DNA of 64,000 bases from Falciphora oryzae (GCA_000733355.1 JNVV01000009.1:349521-413520); one strand, 5' to 3'. Shown: positions 20,037-30,912, counted from the first letter of the stretch. Numbers and translations: made by a program. The notes: a model not told the origin generated them from the letters alone.

Positions 20037-21494
20037 TGGGCTGGGGTGAGAGGGGTGAGGGGGGCCTGGCAGGGTGGGATGGTGGGAGTGGCTCCAGGTG
20101 GGAGGGCTTTGTTCCTTTGACGCTCGAGAGTTTTCTTCTCTTCTTTCTTTGTCTTCTTTTTTTTTCCTTCCCGAGCTTGCTGCACAAGGGTAGTCATCAT
20201 CAATAAAATCAGCGGGTAATTTGGCGTCGCATGGTTTGACTCCCGGATGACCCTGAAGAGCTGGATCTGGTGAGTGCCGCGTCTCTCGCCGACGCCACAA
20301 GCTCGCAAACAGGAGCCGCAGACGTCAATGGCGGGGAATAGCCAGCGCAGCAAAAACGCCTCGGGCCCGCCATTTGAGCCATGGATGAATCAAGTACAGG
20401 CAGAAGCGGCTAGTGTCGTGTGCCTGCCATGGTATACGAGAAAATTTCAGCTGGTCTCCAGACACCAACCTGCATGTGTCCTGCATGCACCCGAGGTCTT
20501 TTTTCTTGTTTTCCAAGCTACCGGTTCAGCTGGCTTGGTCGGCGTGGCGTCGATCTTTCAGCTGGGACGGACCCCGGCTCGCCAACGTGGTTGGCCCGAT
20601 TAGGCCCGCGTCGCTGCACCGTCAGTGATGCGCCGCAGGGATCTGGCGACGTTTGGGGCGGGGCGCGGGGGGCCTGGACCGATTTTGCGGGAGCCTCAGC
20701 TTGGCTCGCCCAGAAGGGCGTTTTCCCTTTTTTGTCACACGGCTTTCTTTCGTTTGTGTTTTGCGGTTTGCCAAGGCCCCGCGTCCGTATCACTATTACT
20801 TGATCGATCAGGTGTTCGCACTGCTTTCCTGATACTGCCTGGTGCGTTGGGTGCCACGGTTGGTTGCCTGCGCGTGCGCTGAGAAGTCCCGGAAATCTCC
20901 CCCAGGGCGACGCCCCTGCTGATCTTCATCGAGACACTGCCGCAAAGAGGGGACTGCAGGTAGCCACACAAAGATCAAAGGCGGCCCAACCGACGGATGT
21001 TCCCAAATCACTCCATATCGTGGCGTCCACCCCACGATAAAGACCCGACCGATCCCCTCCGTGGAAACCAGCACATGCAGAGCTGAAGGTGACTGCCGTC
21101 AGCGTCCGTGGCCTCCACGTTGTGTCTCGGCATCCCCTTCTCCAGCTCAGGTTGGGCTTGAACAGCCTCCGCCGTCACACCGCACGGTCTTGGGACTCCC
21201 TCCGTGCCACCACGAGACGCGTGCAGCACACGCAATTGCCAAACCCCACCGTCCCAAAGGGGCAACTTGCCAAACTTGCACACAACTCGTGGCCAGGGAG
21301 GGTTAGGGGAACCCTAACCAACCACGCGTCTCCCCAACCCAGGAAAACTTCTGATAAAATGACACTACTGCTTGAATCTACTGCATCCCACAATACCCTT
21401 TGCTGGGATACGCTACTACCACGCCCCCAGCCCATCGGCGTTATCGGCGCCTCAGCCCATTCGCCATAATAGCAACACATTGAGAACGAGCCTC
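20037..21494. other. Intergenic, nothing recognised
   Basis: About 1.45 kb without a supported gene. A T-rich run at 20150-20170 is a plausible 3' UTR element for the gene on the left. Confidence 0.4.
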
Positions 21495-22220
21495 ATGGAG
21501 AAGAGCCGAGCCCAGAACCTCAGCCGTAGGCGTGACTGCCCGAGGTGCAGCCTTCTGGAAAGCTTGGTGACTATTTCTTTGGTTCTCTTTCCCCTGTTCC
21601 TGCATCTCCGACGTCTTCAACAGACCTTCATCGGAACCGACGTCTCTAATAGTCTCTATCTATTGCAGGAATCTAGCTTTCAAGGCTCAAGGAGGCGTTG
21701 CCTGCGATGCCACAGAGAGGTCAGGGAGGCAACGCTAGAACCGCCCATGAGGGCAGTGATTGCAGCGGCCGCTGATTGGAACCGGCAAGAAGAAGAGAGG
21801 CAAGAGCACTACGACTGGGGGGACAACCCCTCATATCATAGCGAAGACGAGAAAGTCCCTTCATCGGCTGAAAGGGCAAAAACCGAGAATCCTGCTCCAA
21901 GTTCCAGCTCTCCGCCCGCACAGCCATCGTTTGTTGTGACTGGAAGCCTAGAAAACCACCCTCCCCCAGCGTACCGAGGTCAGCGTTCCCAAAGGAATAG
22001 TAAGACTCTCTCCTATCCCTCATCTTTTCTGCTCTCGCCCCAGCCATCTGCTAACAATGCAGCAATAGTCGAGCCTGAAGATAGCTATACCGGAGTCAGA
22101 AAGAAGAGGAGGATGTGGGTGGTAGGCCCTTATGTGACACCGGCGGGAGAGGCCGCCAACGCTGTCACTGGCTTCACAGTGAGCGATGAAGTTTATACCT
22201 ATCTGCCCAGGCATGGATAA
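21495..22220 (+). CDS. Hypothetical protein with paired CxxC motifs
   Basis: An open frame from ATG at 21495 to TAA at 22220. It has CPRCSL near the start and CLRCHREV further on; the DNA between contains a possible 102-nt intron (about 21567-21668, ending CTATTGCAG). Removing that intron would bring the two CxxC pairs close together, as in a small zinc-binding module. The rest is acidic and Pro/Ser-rich (SSSSPPAQPS, ENHPPPAY), then Arg/Lys-rich, and ends GEAANAVTGFTVSDEVYTYL. I do not recognise it; coding status rests on length and composition. Confidence 0.4.
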   Translation: MEKSRAQNLSRRRDCPRCSLLESLVTISLVLFPLFLHLRRLQQTFIGTDVSNSLYLLQESSFQGSRRRCLRCHREVREATLEPPMRAVIAAAADWNRQEEERQEHYDWGDNPSYHSEDEKVPSSAERAKTENPAPSSSSPPAQPSFVVTGSLENHPPPAYRGQRSQRNSKTLSYPSSFLLSPQPSANNAAIVEPEDSYTGVRKKRRMWVVGPYVTPAGEAANAVTGFTVSDEVYTYLPRHG

Positions 22221-22660
22221 GTGCGTTCGGTTGACTCGGGTTTATGTACCTCGGCCTCTGGGTAACTGATGTTGATATAATTAGGTCGGCCCCTGGCGGG
22301 TTATGACTAGACCCTAACAAGTCCTCGTATTCCACGATGAACCCGCCCCAAGAGAGAGATCCGTATACTTATTCGTGGGGCCCGACGGATGAAGGCTGGC
22401 ATCGGTGTTTGCTTCCTGCAGGCCATGCGGCTGGGTCACATTTGGCAGCGAGGCATCACACCTATCACATAATCACGCACCACACCAGGTTACACAACAT
22501 GGGCACGTTTTCGTCTTGGCCCAGGCTCTACGCCTAAGGTCGCAGACAAGATCACTAATCTCAAAAGCCTCGCAGGAATAGCTTGGTGATTTGGGGAATG
22601 ATTAGCCGAGGAACTCGGACTGGATGCTACCCGGACACGCTAGGAACATCGGTAAGAATT

Positions 22661-22790
22661 ACCAGGTAGAGATTCTCACACGGCTCGTAAAGCCAAGTCG
22701 ATGACATTGGCTGGATATCCAATCCCGTCAGGTCAACCCAGGTAAGATAGCGCTCAGATCGTAAAGCCACGCCAATAGCGTTGGCTACCG
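22661..22790 (+). promoter_or_regulatory. Tandem CCAAT-bearing inverted repeats upstream of the tautomerase gene
   Basis: Two imperfect direct repeats of period about 74 bp (TCGTAAAGCC starts at 22685 and 22759). Each holds an inverted repeat: AGCCAA-N10-TTGGCT at 22691-22712 and AGCCA..CCAAT..TTGGCT at 22765-22786. CCAAT or ATTGG cores occur in both, the target of the fungal CCAAT-binding (Hap) complex. They sit 210-305 bp before the ATG at 22996 and 60-155 bp before the TATA box. Confidence 0.5.
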
Positions 22791-22846
22791 AGCTTAGGTA
22801 TCCGTGGAACTGGTGGGATCAGGCGTGATGAAGGCGGAAGTGAGGA

Positions 22847-22853
22847 TATAAAA
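22847..22853 (+). promoter_or_regulatory. TATA box of the tautomerase gene
   Basis: TATAAAA in GGATATAAAAGCCGG, about 143 bp upstream of the ATG at 22996. Confidence 0.6.
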
Positions 22854-22995
22854 GCCGGAGAACCCAAGTTTAGGGAAACCTTGGACATGGCCCAGCACTT
22901 GATCACATCGACATCGAGTCCCTTCGCTTTAGAAACAAAACTACCTGCTCAAAGAACTTAGGTCCTTCCTGCGTGCTACTCGTCAAGGAAAAAAG

Positions 22996-23607
22996 ATGCC
23001 TCACTGGCTCGTCTACCACCCGCCCGAGGCCTTCACCGGCCCCGAGGCGAAGCAGGCCATGGCTACCGACATCACCACCTTCTACACCGATATCATCGGG
23101 CTGCCGGCCTTTTACGTCGTGGTGCACTTCATCCTCGTCGCCGCGGCGTCCAGCTTCGTGGGCGGCGTGACCCGCTGCGGCCTGGGCAACAACGCCACCA
23201 CCACCACCAGCCCTCATCACCACCAGGCCAACAACAACTGCACGACGGCGCCGCCCTTTGTCCGCATCACGGTCGACCACATCGCGCGCCGCATCAACGG
23301 CACCGACCCGGCAAACTACCGGCGGTCGGCGGGCCGGCTCGACGCCGTCATCCGGCCGCACCTGGCGGGAAGGGGGTACGACTACGAGTTCCACGTCGAT
23401 GAGACGGAGCGCCTGCTCTGGCGCGTCAATGGGTTCGAAGCGCCGGCGCCGGGGAGCGAGGGAGAGAGGATCTGGAAAGAGGCGGGCAGGCCCGTGCCGC
23501 TTGGTGGTGGTGGAAACCGCGCGCGATCGGTGAGGCATCGGCGCTTCGTGGGGGAGGTTCAAAGGGTAAAGGCGGGAAGTAGGAGGGAAAGTATGGGGAA
23601 CTGTTAG
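22996..23607 (+). CDS. Tautomerase-superfamily (cis-CaaD-like) enzyme
   Basis: A single exon of 203 residues with ATG at 22996. After Met removal the N-terminus is Pro, the catalytic base of this superfamily (MPHWLVYHPP). Family blocks follow in order: GLPAFYVVV (residues 35-43), PFVRITVDHIARR (87-99), YRRSAGRLDAVIRPH (108-122), and YDYEFHVDETERLLWRVNG (128-146). This is the pattern of cis-3-chloroacrylate dehalogenase/oxalocrotonate tautomerase-like fungal proteins; the real substrate is unknown. Two features are unusual: a low-complexity Asn/Thr/His insertion (about 64-85, including HHH and a Cys) and a basic tail of about 33 residues after the usual RPVP end. The protein is probably cytosolic. 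Confidence 0.82.
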   Translation: MPHWLVYHPPEAFTGPEAKQAMATDITTFYTDIIGLPAFYVVVHFILVAAASSFVGGVTRCGLGNNATTTTSPHHHQANNNCTTAPPFVRITVDHIARRINGTDPANYRRSAGRLDAVIRPHLAGRGYDYEFHVDETERLLWRVNGFEAPAPGSEGERIWKEAGRPVPLGGGGNRARSVRHRRFVGEVQRVKAGSRRESMGNC

Positions 23608-23713
23608 GGATCGGAGGTTGGGCTGGTTTAGGGGCTAACATTGGACTTTGAATATTAGGGCGGGCGACGAGAGCAGACTGCACTTGTTAGCCATTCGCGG
23701 AGACTATTGTACA

Positions 23714-25807
23714 TTATGGAACTTTGCACCGGCTGATGTTGGCCGTCTGGTGCTGGACCAAGGACGCAGCTTCTGACGGCGCCTGTGATATGAACCTCGA
23801 GCTTCCCGAGTTGTTTTCGTCGTCCTGGTCTATGTCACCTTGCCCCCGACTCCCGCTCCCCGCTAGTCGAAGCGCGCCGACTTCGCCGTCCATCGTCACC
23901 ACAAGCTCTCCGGCCCGGCGGTCATCCGCCTTCCCATCCCAAGTCTCCAGGACTGTTGCAGCACCACTCGAAGGCGCCGGGCTTCCGTCCAGGGCGCCCT
24001 TGGCTGTCCCCAGTATGGCCGACTTGAGGTCGAGGCAGTCCACTCTCGGTGCATCGCGAGGGGTCTTGGCAAACACCGACAGCCGCGCGATCTCGCCTAT
24101 GAGGACGAGGACGAGGAAGAGCAGGCCTGCCAGCACGGCGGACGGGTACACAAACCCCGGCTCGCCAAAGCGCACGGCCTCCACATCCAGCACCGTGTCC
24201 TCCCCGCTCGGCCGCGTGTCGCGCGTCAGCATGATCTGCGCGGCCCCGATGGCGCCCAGGGAGCTGTCCAGGACCACCTCGATCGCCTCTTGCAAGCTCG
24301 TGAGAACATCCTCCTCGGCGGCCTGGCCCTGCCCAAACTGGCCGCTGCTGCTGCCCTGCGTCCTCCGCCTGACGACGTTCAACGTGTTGGACCGCAGCGC
24401 GTCCCCGACCACGGACGTGTACAGCGTGCTCAGGGTCTGGGACGTGTAGCTGACGGCGTGGAACGAGTTGTTGACCAGGGCGCGCGTCGGGTCGATGTCC
24501 CGGAGGGCGAGGGCGGGGGCGGGCAGCGGCGTGACGCGGATGCTCCTGGCCGCCATGTCCACCGCGACCCCAAAGGCCGTCGGCGTGAAGGTCACGCTGC
24601 ATTGCGTCTGGTTGAGCCACTCGTAGTAGCTCCCCGCGACGGTGCCGTACATGTACCGCCCGTCGCCGCTCCGCACGCCCGCGATCACCACCGACCAGTC
24701 CAGCGCCCCGTTGCTCCAGACCTGGCAGCCGCCCCACTGGCCGTTGGGCAGCTCGCCGTCGGCCCAGCCGACGCCGATGCCCAGCCCGGGGGGCTTATTC
24801 GGCGGCTCCACGTACCTGGCCCTCCCGAACCTGACCGCGCTGGACCGGTTGTACTGGCAGGCCACGCGGGCGAGGTAGCCGTTCTCGGTGTAGTTTACGC
24901 TGGTGACCTTGCCGTCGCCAGTGCGAGGTCTGGGGTCCGCGAGCCCTGGGGAGGCGGCCACGCCGTACGACCGGCCGTGGTACGTGAAGCCAGTGTTGTC
25001 CGCTTTCTGGTACTTCGGGCCGGAGTCTGCGTCCCGCCAGGACGCCCGCTCTATCATGCTGTATAGAGCTCCAGTCTTCACTGTAGTGCAAAACCTGTTA
25101 GCGTCGCGTCGAAGTGGCTCGTCGCAGCGGGGGCGTCTCGCACGGGGCAACCTACTCTTCCAAGGGTTGAAGTTGAATGTGCCCTCGCTCAGCGTCGAAG
25201 AGCCGTTTTCGAAAGAAAAATCGCTCCCGCAGTTGAAGTTAGGGGCGCAGGGCATGGCCCAACGTCGCGACGTCGAATGGGAGTAGGCGGGTATCTCGAT
25301 GTTGCCGGGAAGGGCGACCGTGGTGATCTTGGGCGTGACCGTTCCGGTCCACCCGGGCGCCAGGGCCTTGAGGAAGAGCCACCATAAAAGCAGCCGCGTG
25401 ACGCTGGGCCAGGGGAGGTCAAAGTCCATGGCGGACTTGGCCACGGCGCTCCGGAACTTGAGGTTGTTGACCGTGAGGCCTGCTCGACGGTCGATTCCGC
25501 TCGAGTCTCCCGCGCCGGGAGCGGCGGCGGTAGCAGCAACGCGGGAGTTGGTCCAGAGGTTGACCAGCGTGCTCATGGCGTAAACTTGCAGGCCGCTGAG
25601 CACGGCAGCGGCCACCTGCACCGCCACCTGGATGTTGACGCGTTGGCTGTCGATCCATTGCACGGTCGCCTGGGCTCTAAAGCTCTGGTGGGTGAGCCAT
25701 ACCGCGCTCACGCCGCCGGTGATAGCAGGTACGGCGGCTGCGAGTAAGGGGAGGCGGAGCTTCTTCCAGGCATGGAGAGGCTTCTCGGGGCCGTCGGCAG
25801 CAATCAT
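23714..25807 (-). CDS. Polytopic membrane protein of a fungal uncharacterised family
   Basis: Exons are 25807-25156 and 25080-23714 around a 75-nt intron (GTAGGT, CGCTAAC, CTACAG). The intron is a multiple of three without a stop, so retention would keep the frame. The product is 672 residues from ATG at 25807. Hydrophobic helices lie near residues 17-40 (LPLLAAAVPAITGGVSAVW), 50-75 and 115-130, and a strong one near the C-terminus (SAVLAGLLFLVLVLIGEIARL). The large loop between carries several Cys and N-glycosylation sites (NYTEN, NRSS, NQTQ) and is probably extracytoplasmic. The short cytoplasmic tail is Asp/Glu/Ser-rich. This layout is common in large lineage-expanded fungal families of unknown function. 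Confidence 0.7.
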   Translation of the reverse strand: MIAADGPEKPLHAWKKLRLPLLAAAVPAITGGVSAVWLTHQSFRAQATVQWIDSQRVNIQVAVQVAAAVLSGLQVYAMSTLVNLWTNSRVAATAAAPGAGDSSGIDRRAGLTVNNLKFRSAVAKSAMDFDLPWPSVTRLLLWWLFLKALAPGWTGTVTPKITTVALPGNIEIPAYSHSTSRRWAMPCAPNFNCGSDFSFENGSSTLSEGTFNFNPWKSRLPRARRPRCDEPLRRDANRFCTTVKTGALYSMIERASWRDADSGPKYQKADNTGFTYHGRSYGVAASPGLADPRPRTGDGKVTSVNYTENGYLARVACQYNRSSAVRFGRARYVEPPNKPPGLGIGVGWADGELPNGQWGGCQVWSNGALDWSVVIAGVRSGDGRYMYGTVAGSYYEWLNQTQCSVTFTPTAFGVAVDMAARSIRVTPLPAPALALRDIDPTRALVNNSFHAVSYTSQTLSTLYTSVVGDALRSNTLNVVRRRTQGSSSGQFGQGQAAEEDVLTSLQEAIEVVLDSSLGAIGAAQIMLTRDTRPSGEDTVLDVEAVRFGEPGFVYPSAVLAGLLFLVLVLIGEIARLSVFAKTPRDAPRVDCLDLKSAILGTAKGALDGSPAPSSGAATVLETWDGKADDRRAGELVVTMDGEVGALRLAGSGSRGQGDIDQDDENNSGSSRFISQAPSEAASLVQHQTANISRCKVP

Positions 25808-26537
25808 CGTAGATACTGATTGTGAGAGCCGCAGGTAGACACTGGGCGGCAAGTGAATTTCCTGGGATCAGCGGAGGGGCGTAATAAGAGTCCAAGAACA
25901 ACAAGAGCACCCAGGAGTCTCGCAGCATTTTTATGCTACTCTACGACGCCGAAGGTGAGGCTGCGCCGATCACCTCAATATCTTGGCTCGGCGCCTAGAT
26001 AGCCATTTTTGGTTTGTGGCTGGAATGCCCAGCTATGAGGCTAGCCGCTCCAAGCCTTCGACGGGCGACTACTGGTGGCCGCAGAATTTTGGACCGTCTC
26101 TTGTTGCCCGCGAACCAGTGAACAGCCAGTTCCGAGGGCAGCGTCGGGCGCCACGTCCTGCAAACGCGGGCAGTCGGCCAGACCAAAACCTTGGCAGCGC
26201 TTGCAATTGCTCGTCCCACGCTTGTTCCCGCTGCCGCTGTGGCGCAGAATCTCGAAGAATTCGCGGTATTCCCAGGGTCAGGGGTTTCGGTGCTCAGGAA
26301 CACAGGTGGTGTCGTCACTGGATTAGGCAAGGATGGTGGCGTATGCTGCAAGCGATCGGTTAAGATCTTGGATGATCGATACTGGACACCAAGACAGGGG
26401 ATGGAAAGGGCGGCTACGGGCTCGAAGCCGATTCGAGTCAGAGAAAAAAAAAAACATGTGTCGGATCGATCAATGGTACCACGTGCAGCCACCATGAATC
26501 TCGGGACGAGGCTGTGACATCAACACAGAGCAATCCA
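25808..26537. other. Intergenic, nothing recognised
   Basis: Promoter side of the membrane-protein gene. A minus-strand ATG at 25928 opens a short hydrophobic frame in another phase and could be an upstream exon, but no convincing splice pair links it. Confidence 0.35.
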
Positions 26538-26611
26538 GCTCGCTTAGCTCAGTTGGTTAGAGCGTCGTACTAATAATGCGAAGGTCGCCAGTTCGACCCT
26601 GGTAGTGAGCA
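26538..26611 (+). tRNA. tRNA-Ile(AAT)
   Basis: A 74-nt cloverleaf without intron: acceptor GCTCGCT/AGTGAGC, D-arm GCTC-AGTTGGTTA-GAGC, anticodon arm TCGTA-CTAATAA-TGCGA giving AAT, variable loop AGGTC, T-arm GCCAG-TTCGACC-CTGGT, discriminator A. The A-box and B-box are intact. A long T run begins 44 bp downstream. Confidence 0.92.
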
Positions 26612-26653
26612 GCATTATGAGGTCTCAGCAATCCGGTTCAAGCTCCGGAATAA

Positions 26654-26655
<2 letters not shown>

Positions 26656-26701
<46 letters not shown>
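26656..26701. repeat. Poly-T tract, 46 nt
   Basis: An uninterrupted T run 44 bp after the tRNA-Ile gene. The gap between them holds a B-box-like GGTTCAAGCTCC (about 26635), so a tRNA-related retroposon is possible; a Pol III terminator needs far fewer T. Confidence 0.9.
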
Positions 26702-26702
<1 letters not shown>

Positions 26703-27045
26703 GCCCACAACGCTTTTTATTACACCCCTTTGTTCGTTGTTCCCTTTTTCTGACCCCTGCTTTGTGGTTCTTTTTTGCTGCCACCCAACAGCCACCCGAC
26801 ATCCGAGCCCTGCAAATCACACCCAAGGGTATAACGACCTCGCGGGTAACGGAAATTGGGGCCGTTGCCATCGCTAGGTTTGGATGTGATAGATTTTATC
26901 TGCTGTAGGCTCCAACACCCACTGCCAAGCCAATGCTACCCACCTCGCGTAACGGTCCTGAAGGGGATGCGGCTTAGGCCCGCTCGTGATATTTTTTTTT
27001 TTTTCTGTATCAATACCCATAAGTGCAACGCGGGTTGCTTCCGGC

Positions 27046-27066
27046 GTAACGGGATATCCCCGTTAC
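27046..27066. repeat. Near-perfect palindrome downstream of the oxidase gene
   Basis: GTAACGGGATATCCCCGTTAC: the arms GTAACGGG and CCCGTTAC pair around a short centre. It lies 80 bp past the stop of the minus-strand oxidase. Related GTAACGG strings recur at about 26846 and 26949. Confidence 0.6.
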
Positions 27067-27146
27067 TTTTATTATAGATTACTTCTTGATTCATTCTAAG
27101 CTACTATATGCAAAAAATGCACGTGGCTGGAAGCAGATGGAACAGC

Positions 27147-28692
27147 TCAAACGCCAATCTTGAAGCCACCAGGCCAGAGCTTCTGGAACACGCGCTCGCT
27201 GTCGTATTTGCGCGAGATGTCGAGGAGCTTCTGCCTGTTCGCGGCGCCGTAGCCCGTGTAGATGTCCTGGAATCCGGCAGCGTCGCCCATGTAATTAAAG
27301 GCATCATAAAAACCCGCGGCCTTGGTGGCGGCCTCGATAGCGGCCGTGGTGTTGTGGCACCACGCGTCCACGGCCTCGTTGACACCAGCGGTGCCGTCGA
27401 ACCACTCGACCACCATGGCCCAGGCCAGGTACGTGCCCTTGGACTTGGGGTCAACACCCAGGGCGTTGCCGCCGGGGTTCTGGCGCTCCGACGCCTCCTG
27501 CCAGACGGCGCCGATGGGCTGCCAGTCGATGCTGGTCAGCGAGATCTTGTCGGCGCCGCCCACAGCCGCCCACAGGGCCGGCGCGGCGTCGTTGTGGACC
27601 TTGTTGGTGGTCTTGATGCCGCGGCGCTGCGACTCCCAGTCCTTGCCGACAGTGGTGCCGGCGATGAAGGCGTCGTTGATCTTGTCGACCGCCAGCTTGC
27701 CCGTCTCCACAGTGAAGTCGGCGATGATCTTAAAGCTCGTGGTCGTGGCGGCGGCGGGCAGGGCGAGGAACTCCTTGAAGCACTCGGGCGCGCCGTTGGT
27801 CGGCGAGTTGTACAAGAGGATGGTCGAGTAGACGGTCACACCGCGCGCGGCGGGCACGACCATGGGCACCACGTGGGAGAGCGGGTCGATGGCCTTGGAC
27901 GAGTAATTGGCGATGGCGTCGAGGAATGCCGGGCTGTGCTCGGCCGAGACGGTGTACGTGCCGGCGAACACCTTGGTGGAGGGGAAGTTGTTGAGAGTGA
28001 ACTTGGTCACGATGCCAAAGTTGGCGCTGCCGCCCTTGAGGGCCCGCGTTGGTGTACTTGTTGACCTTGACGACATCGCCGCTGGCGAGCACGACCCCGT
28101 ACTCGACGACGTTACCGGCGGCCCAACCAACCTGGTTACCGATAAAGCTAATGCCGCCGCCGAGGAGAAGGCCAGGGACGCCGACAGGGGACAGGCGGCC
28201 GCCAGCAACGGTCAAATTAAACTTGGACAAGTACTGGTAAACGCTGCCCCACTTGAGCGCCGGGCCGAGGTCGAGGTGCTTGCGGTCGGCCGACACCTCG
28301 AGGGCGGCGAGCCCCGACATGACGATGGGCATGCCGCCGTCGATGTTGTTGGCGCCGCGGATGCCCATGTGGCCGCCGCCGCGGACGGCCCAGGGGGTGC
28401 TGGTCTTCTTGTTGGACACGATGCCGGCCGAGACGTCCGCGGCCGAGCTCGGGCGGAAGATGCAGCCGGGCTTCATGAGCTGCGTGTTGGACCAGAACGC
28501 CGCCGCCTCGGTGGCGTAGTCGGCATCGCCTGGGAAGAGGACCTTGTCAGGGAAGGCCGACTTGAGGGCGGCGCAGCCCTGAGCCTCCTCGAGCTTGCAG
28601 CGCCCGGCGGCAGCCGGGTGCGACGTGGGATACACAGGACTCGGGGAAAAGCCAGAGTCGAGCAGCACGAAGGGCGACGACATGGCGCGCAT
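27147..28692 (-). pseudogene. FAD-linked (BBE-type) oxidase with one frameshift
   Basis: Upstream part (28692 to about 28046): GKVxFPG-like start, then CIFRPSSAADVSAGI, then AVRGGGHMGIRGANNIDGG, whose His is the covalent FAD ligand of the family, and VPGLLLGGGISFIGNQVGW. Downstream part (about 28045-27147) continues LKGGSANFGIVTKFTLNNFP and ends with the BBE region WQDI/LWPGGFKIGV. The join at 28040-28050 reads AACGCGGGCCCTCAAG where relatives read TNxDLFWALKGG: about 11 nt are missing, shifting the frame. No intron fits. Everything else is intact, so this is a recent loss or an assembly error. In-frame ATGs at 28836, 28734, 28692 and 28683 leave the start open; no signal peptide is seen. Confidence 0.75.
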
Positions 28693-28902
28693 ATTTACTA
28701 AGCTAGGTCGGTGGAGCAATATCCTCATCCCCATTTCGCGACGGCTGGAGTAGGACAGAGACTCGGCGGGGGTTGAAGCCGGCGGGGCGCGCGAGCCACT
28801 ACGATGCGCGTTTCCGGCAATCTCTCTGGTTGGCATTCCGAGATAAAAGGTGTTGGTAGCCTTTCCGAGAAAAAAGGCCGATGCTCTAGGCCATAAAGTC
28901 AA

Positions 28903-30221
28903 ACGAGAGAAGTTGATTTAATTCCCGAAAGGCTGTCGTTTTGCGGTCTCTCGTCCACTGCCTGTCTTTATGGTGGCCGCGATGGTTGCGTTCGTCTGTT
29001 CTTCGTTCCAACATCGGCTACCGCAAGAAAACTTTTCGTCGGCCTGAGGATAAGCCAAATGCCCCAGTTAAATTCCTTGGTGACCCGGCCACGTGGGGAT
29101 TAACCATCGGTCGTTAGTGTGGTCTGCTTTCGGCCTTGCTTAAGCATGTCTAGTAGCCGACATGGAAGGCACAACATCACCACCCAATATGCCCTTTCCT
29201 TGCGGACTACAACATCACCCACCTCCCTCCCACATTCCGGCCCGTCATAACCTGCTATCTTTGTCCCGTGGTAATGACGGAGACGAGCGTGCTCTTTTAG
29301 TCACAGGGACTATCTCTACTTCTCCAAACAGCCACCGCCATTACAGAGACCCGGCACCCATCGCTGCACTCTTCTACTTCCGACGGCATCGCGAAGGCAA
29401 GGAGGGGTATCTATGTCAAGATACGCAACACTCCTACGACTCCTCTCCTTCCGTTTCTGATCCTCGCCGCTCAGCATCTCTATCTACTTATCGGACAATC
29501 CTCGGGCAAATCCACCTCCAGAGACACCAAGAACCGTGAGTACCAACGTACCACTCATCACGGCGGGTCTTGCGCAGTCTGTTGCAAGCAGCAGACCAGG
29601 AATAGCAATGCCTGCCGCCAGAGGTGCAATTCTTGCCGGGCGACGTTGCACGCATGATGCGAAATCTGAGGCACGGCATCGTAACAACCACCTACTTGAA
29701 GGAGAACCAATTAGTCGAGGAAAACTACCCTACCTGCGCTTTGAGTCTGTCTGGAGCCTTTTATCTCGCCACGTTCACTAAACGTTTGAACCTTCGTGGC
29801 AAGTTTTTCAACCCGCGAGTTGCTAAAGATAACAAGGCAACTTTTTCTGGTTTCGAGAGATTCGATTGCCGTGTACTAGCAAAAACATACAACACCGAGG
29901 ATTCCCCAGTGGTCACCCACCTGAGTACTAGTTCGGCCCTCACTGGTTTGACTAGGGGAGAGCGGACGGGATCCCGTATATTCCAGTGGGTATGGTCGTA
30001 TGTGCCTGTGACGTGTTGGCCATTCATTGATATGGCGTACTGGCTACCAGAAGCTGTTATCTGCACACAAGGGGCATCTATACAGATACAGATACAAATA
30101 GGTAGACACAATCGGATGCGGCGACCATGAAGATGGTCCATAGATGTGAGAAGGCAAATGTCTGCAAAGAAGATATCTCTTCAACAACTTCTCCCCCTTG
30201 GTGAAAAGTGCATGCCCCTCC

Positions 30222-30261
<40 letters not shown>

Positions 30262-30912
30262 GGCGGCCCTCCCCCGCCCGCACCAGTGGTCGACAGACTG
30301 GCAGGCCGTCGGCGGGATTAACTCCGCCTTCCGGCATTCCGGCGTTTGGGAAAGCCCTCCGGAAAGGCGTATGACAACGGCGCCGGGGTGAATGGAGGCA
30401 GTTGAGAGTCCTGTTGACAAAACTATTTCTCGTTGTTCATAGAATATTAGAAATGGCCGTCTCCGGTTGAATCAAGTGGTTTTTCGAAAGCGGCACGCTT
30501 CGCCGGAGCAAGCCGGCCGGAGTTAGTGATGGCCATTTGACCTGATCAGCCCGTGAGGCGGGGTGCAGGCCTCTTGCTTACGTCGTGTTAGCGCGGCCAG
30601 CCAGAATTACAGCCTGGTGGGAAGAGGTCTGGTAGGCAAGAAGCAGGCCACCAACGGGGTGCGGGGGTCACGGGGTTCACCGCAGCGTTGTTTACTAATT
30701 ATCTCCGGGCTGCGCAATGCAGGCAAGATGGATGATCGAGATGGCTGGGCCAATCTTACCGACGGCGCACCAACTGGCTATGGCGTTGATTAACAATGGA
30801 CTGGGAAGATTGGTAAGATTTGGCCCGACCGTGGGCATGTCCGTTTTAAGTCCGGGTAGCGCTACGGTGTTGCTCAGATCCCCTGTCCTTAAGCTTCGCG
30901 CGGCGGGTTTTG
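28903..30912. other. Gene-poor 2-kb stretch
   Basis: No supported gene. Open frames at 29162-29539 and 29624-30130 lack domains and do not join by good splice sites. A 37-nt poly-A tract is at 30223-30259. Confidence 0.4.
30223..30259. repeat. Poly-A tract, 37 nt
   Basis: An uninterrupted A run followed by GC-rich sequence. It could be the tail of a retroposed copy on the plus strand, but no target-site duplication was recognised. Confidence 0.9.

Noticed and set aside
29162..30130. Two open frames resembling a split gene
   Set aside because: No good splice pair joins them and no family resemblance was seen.
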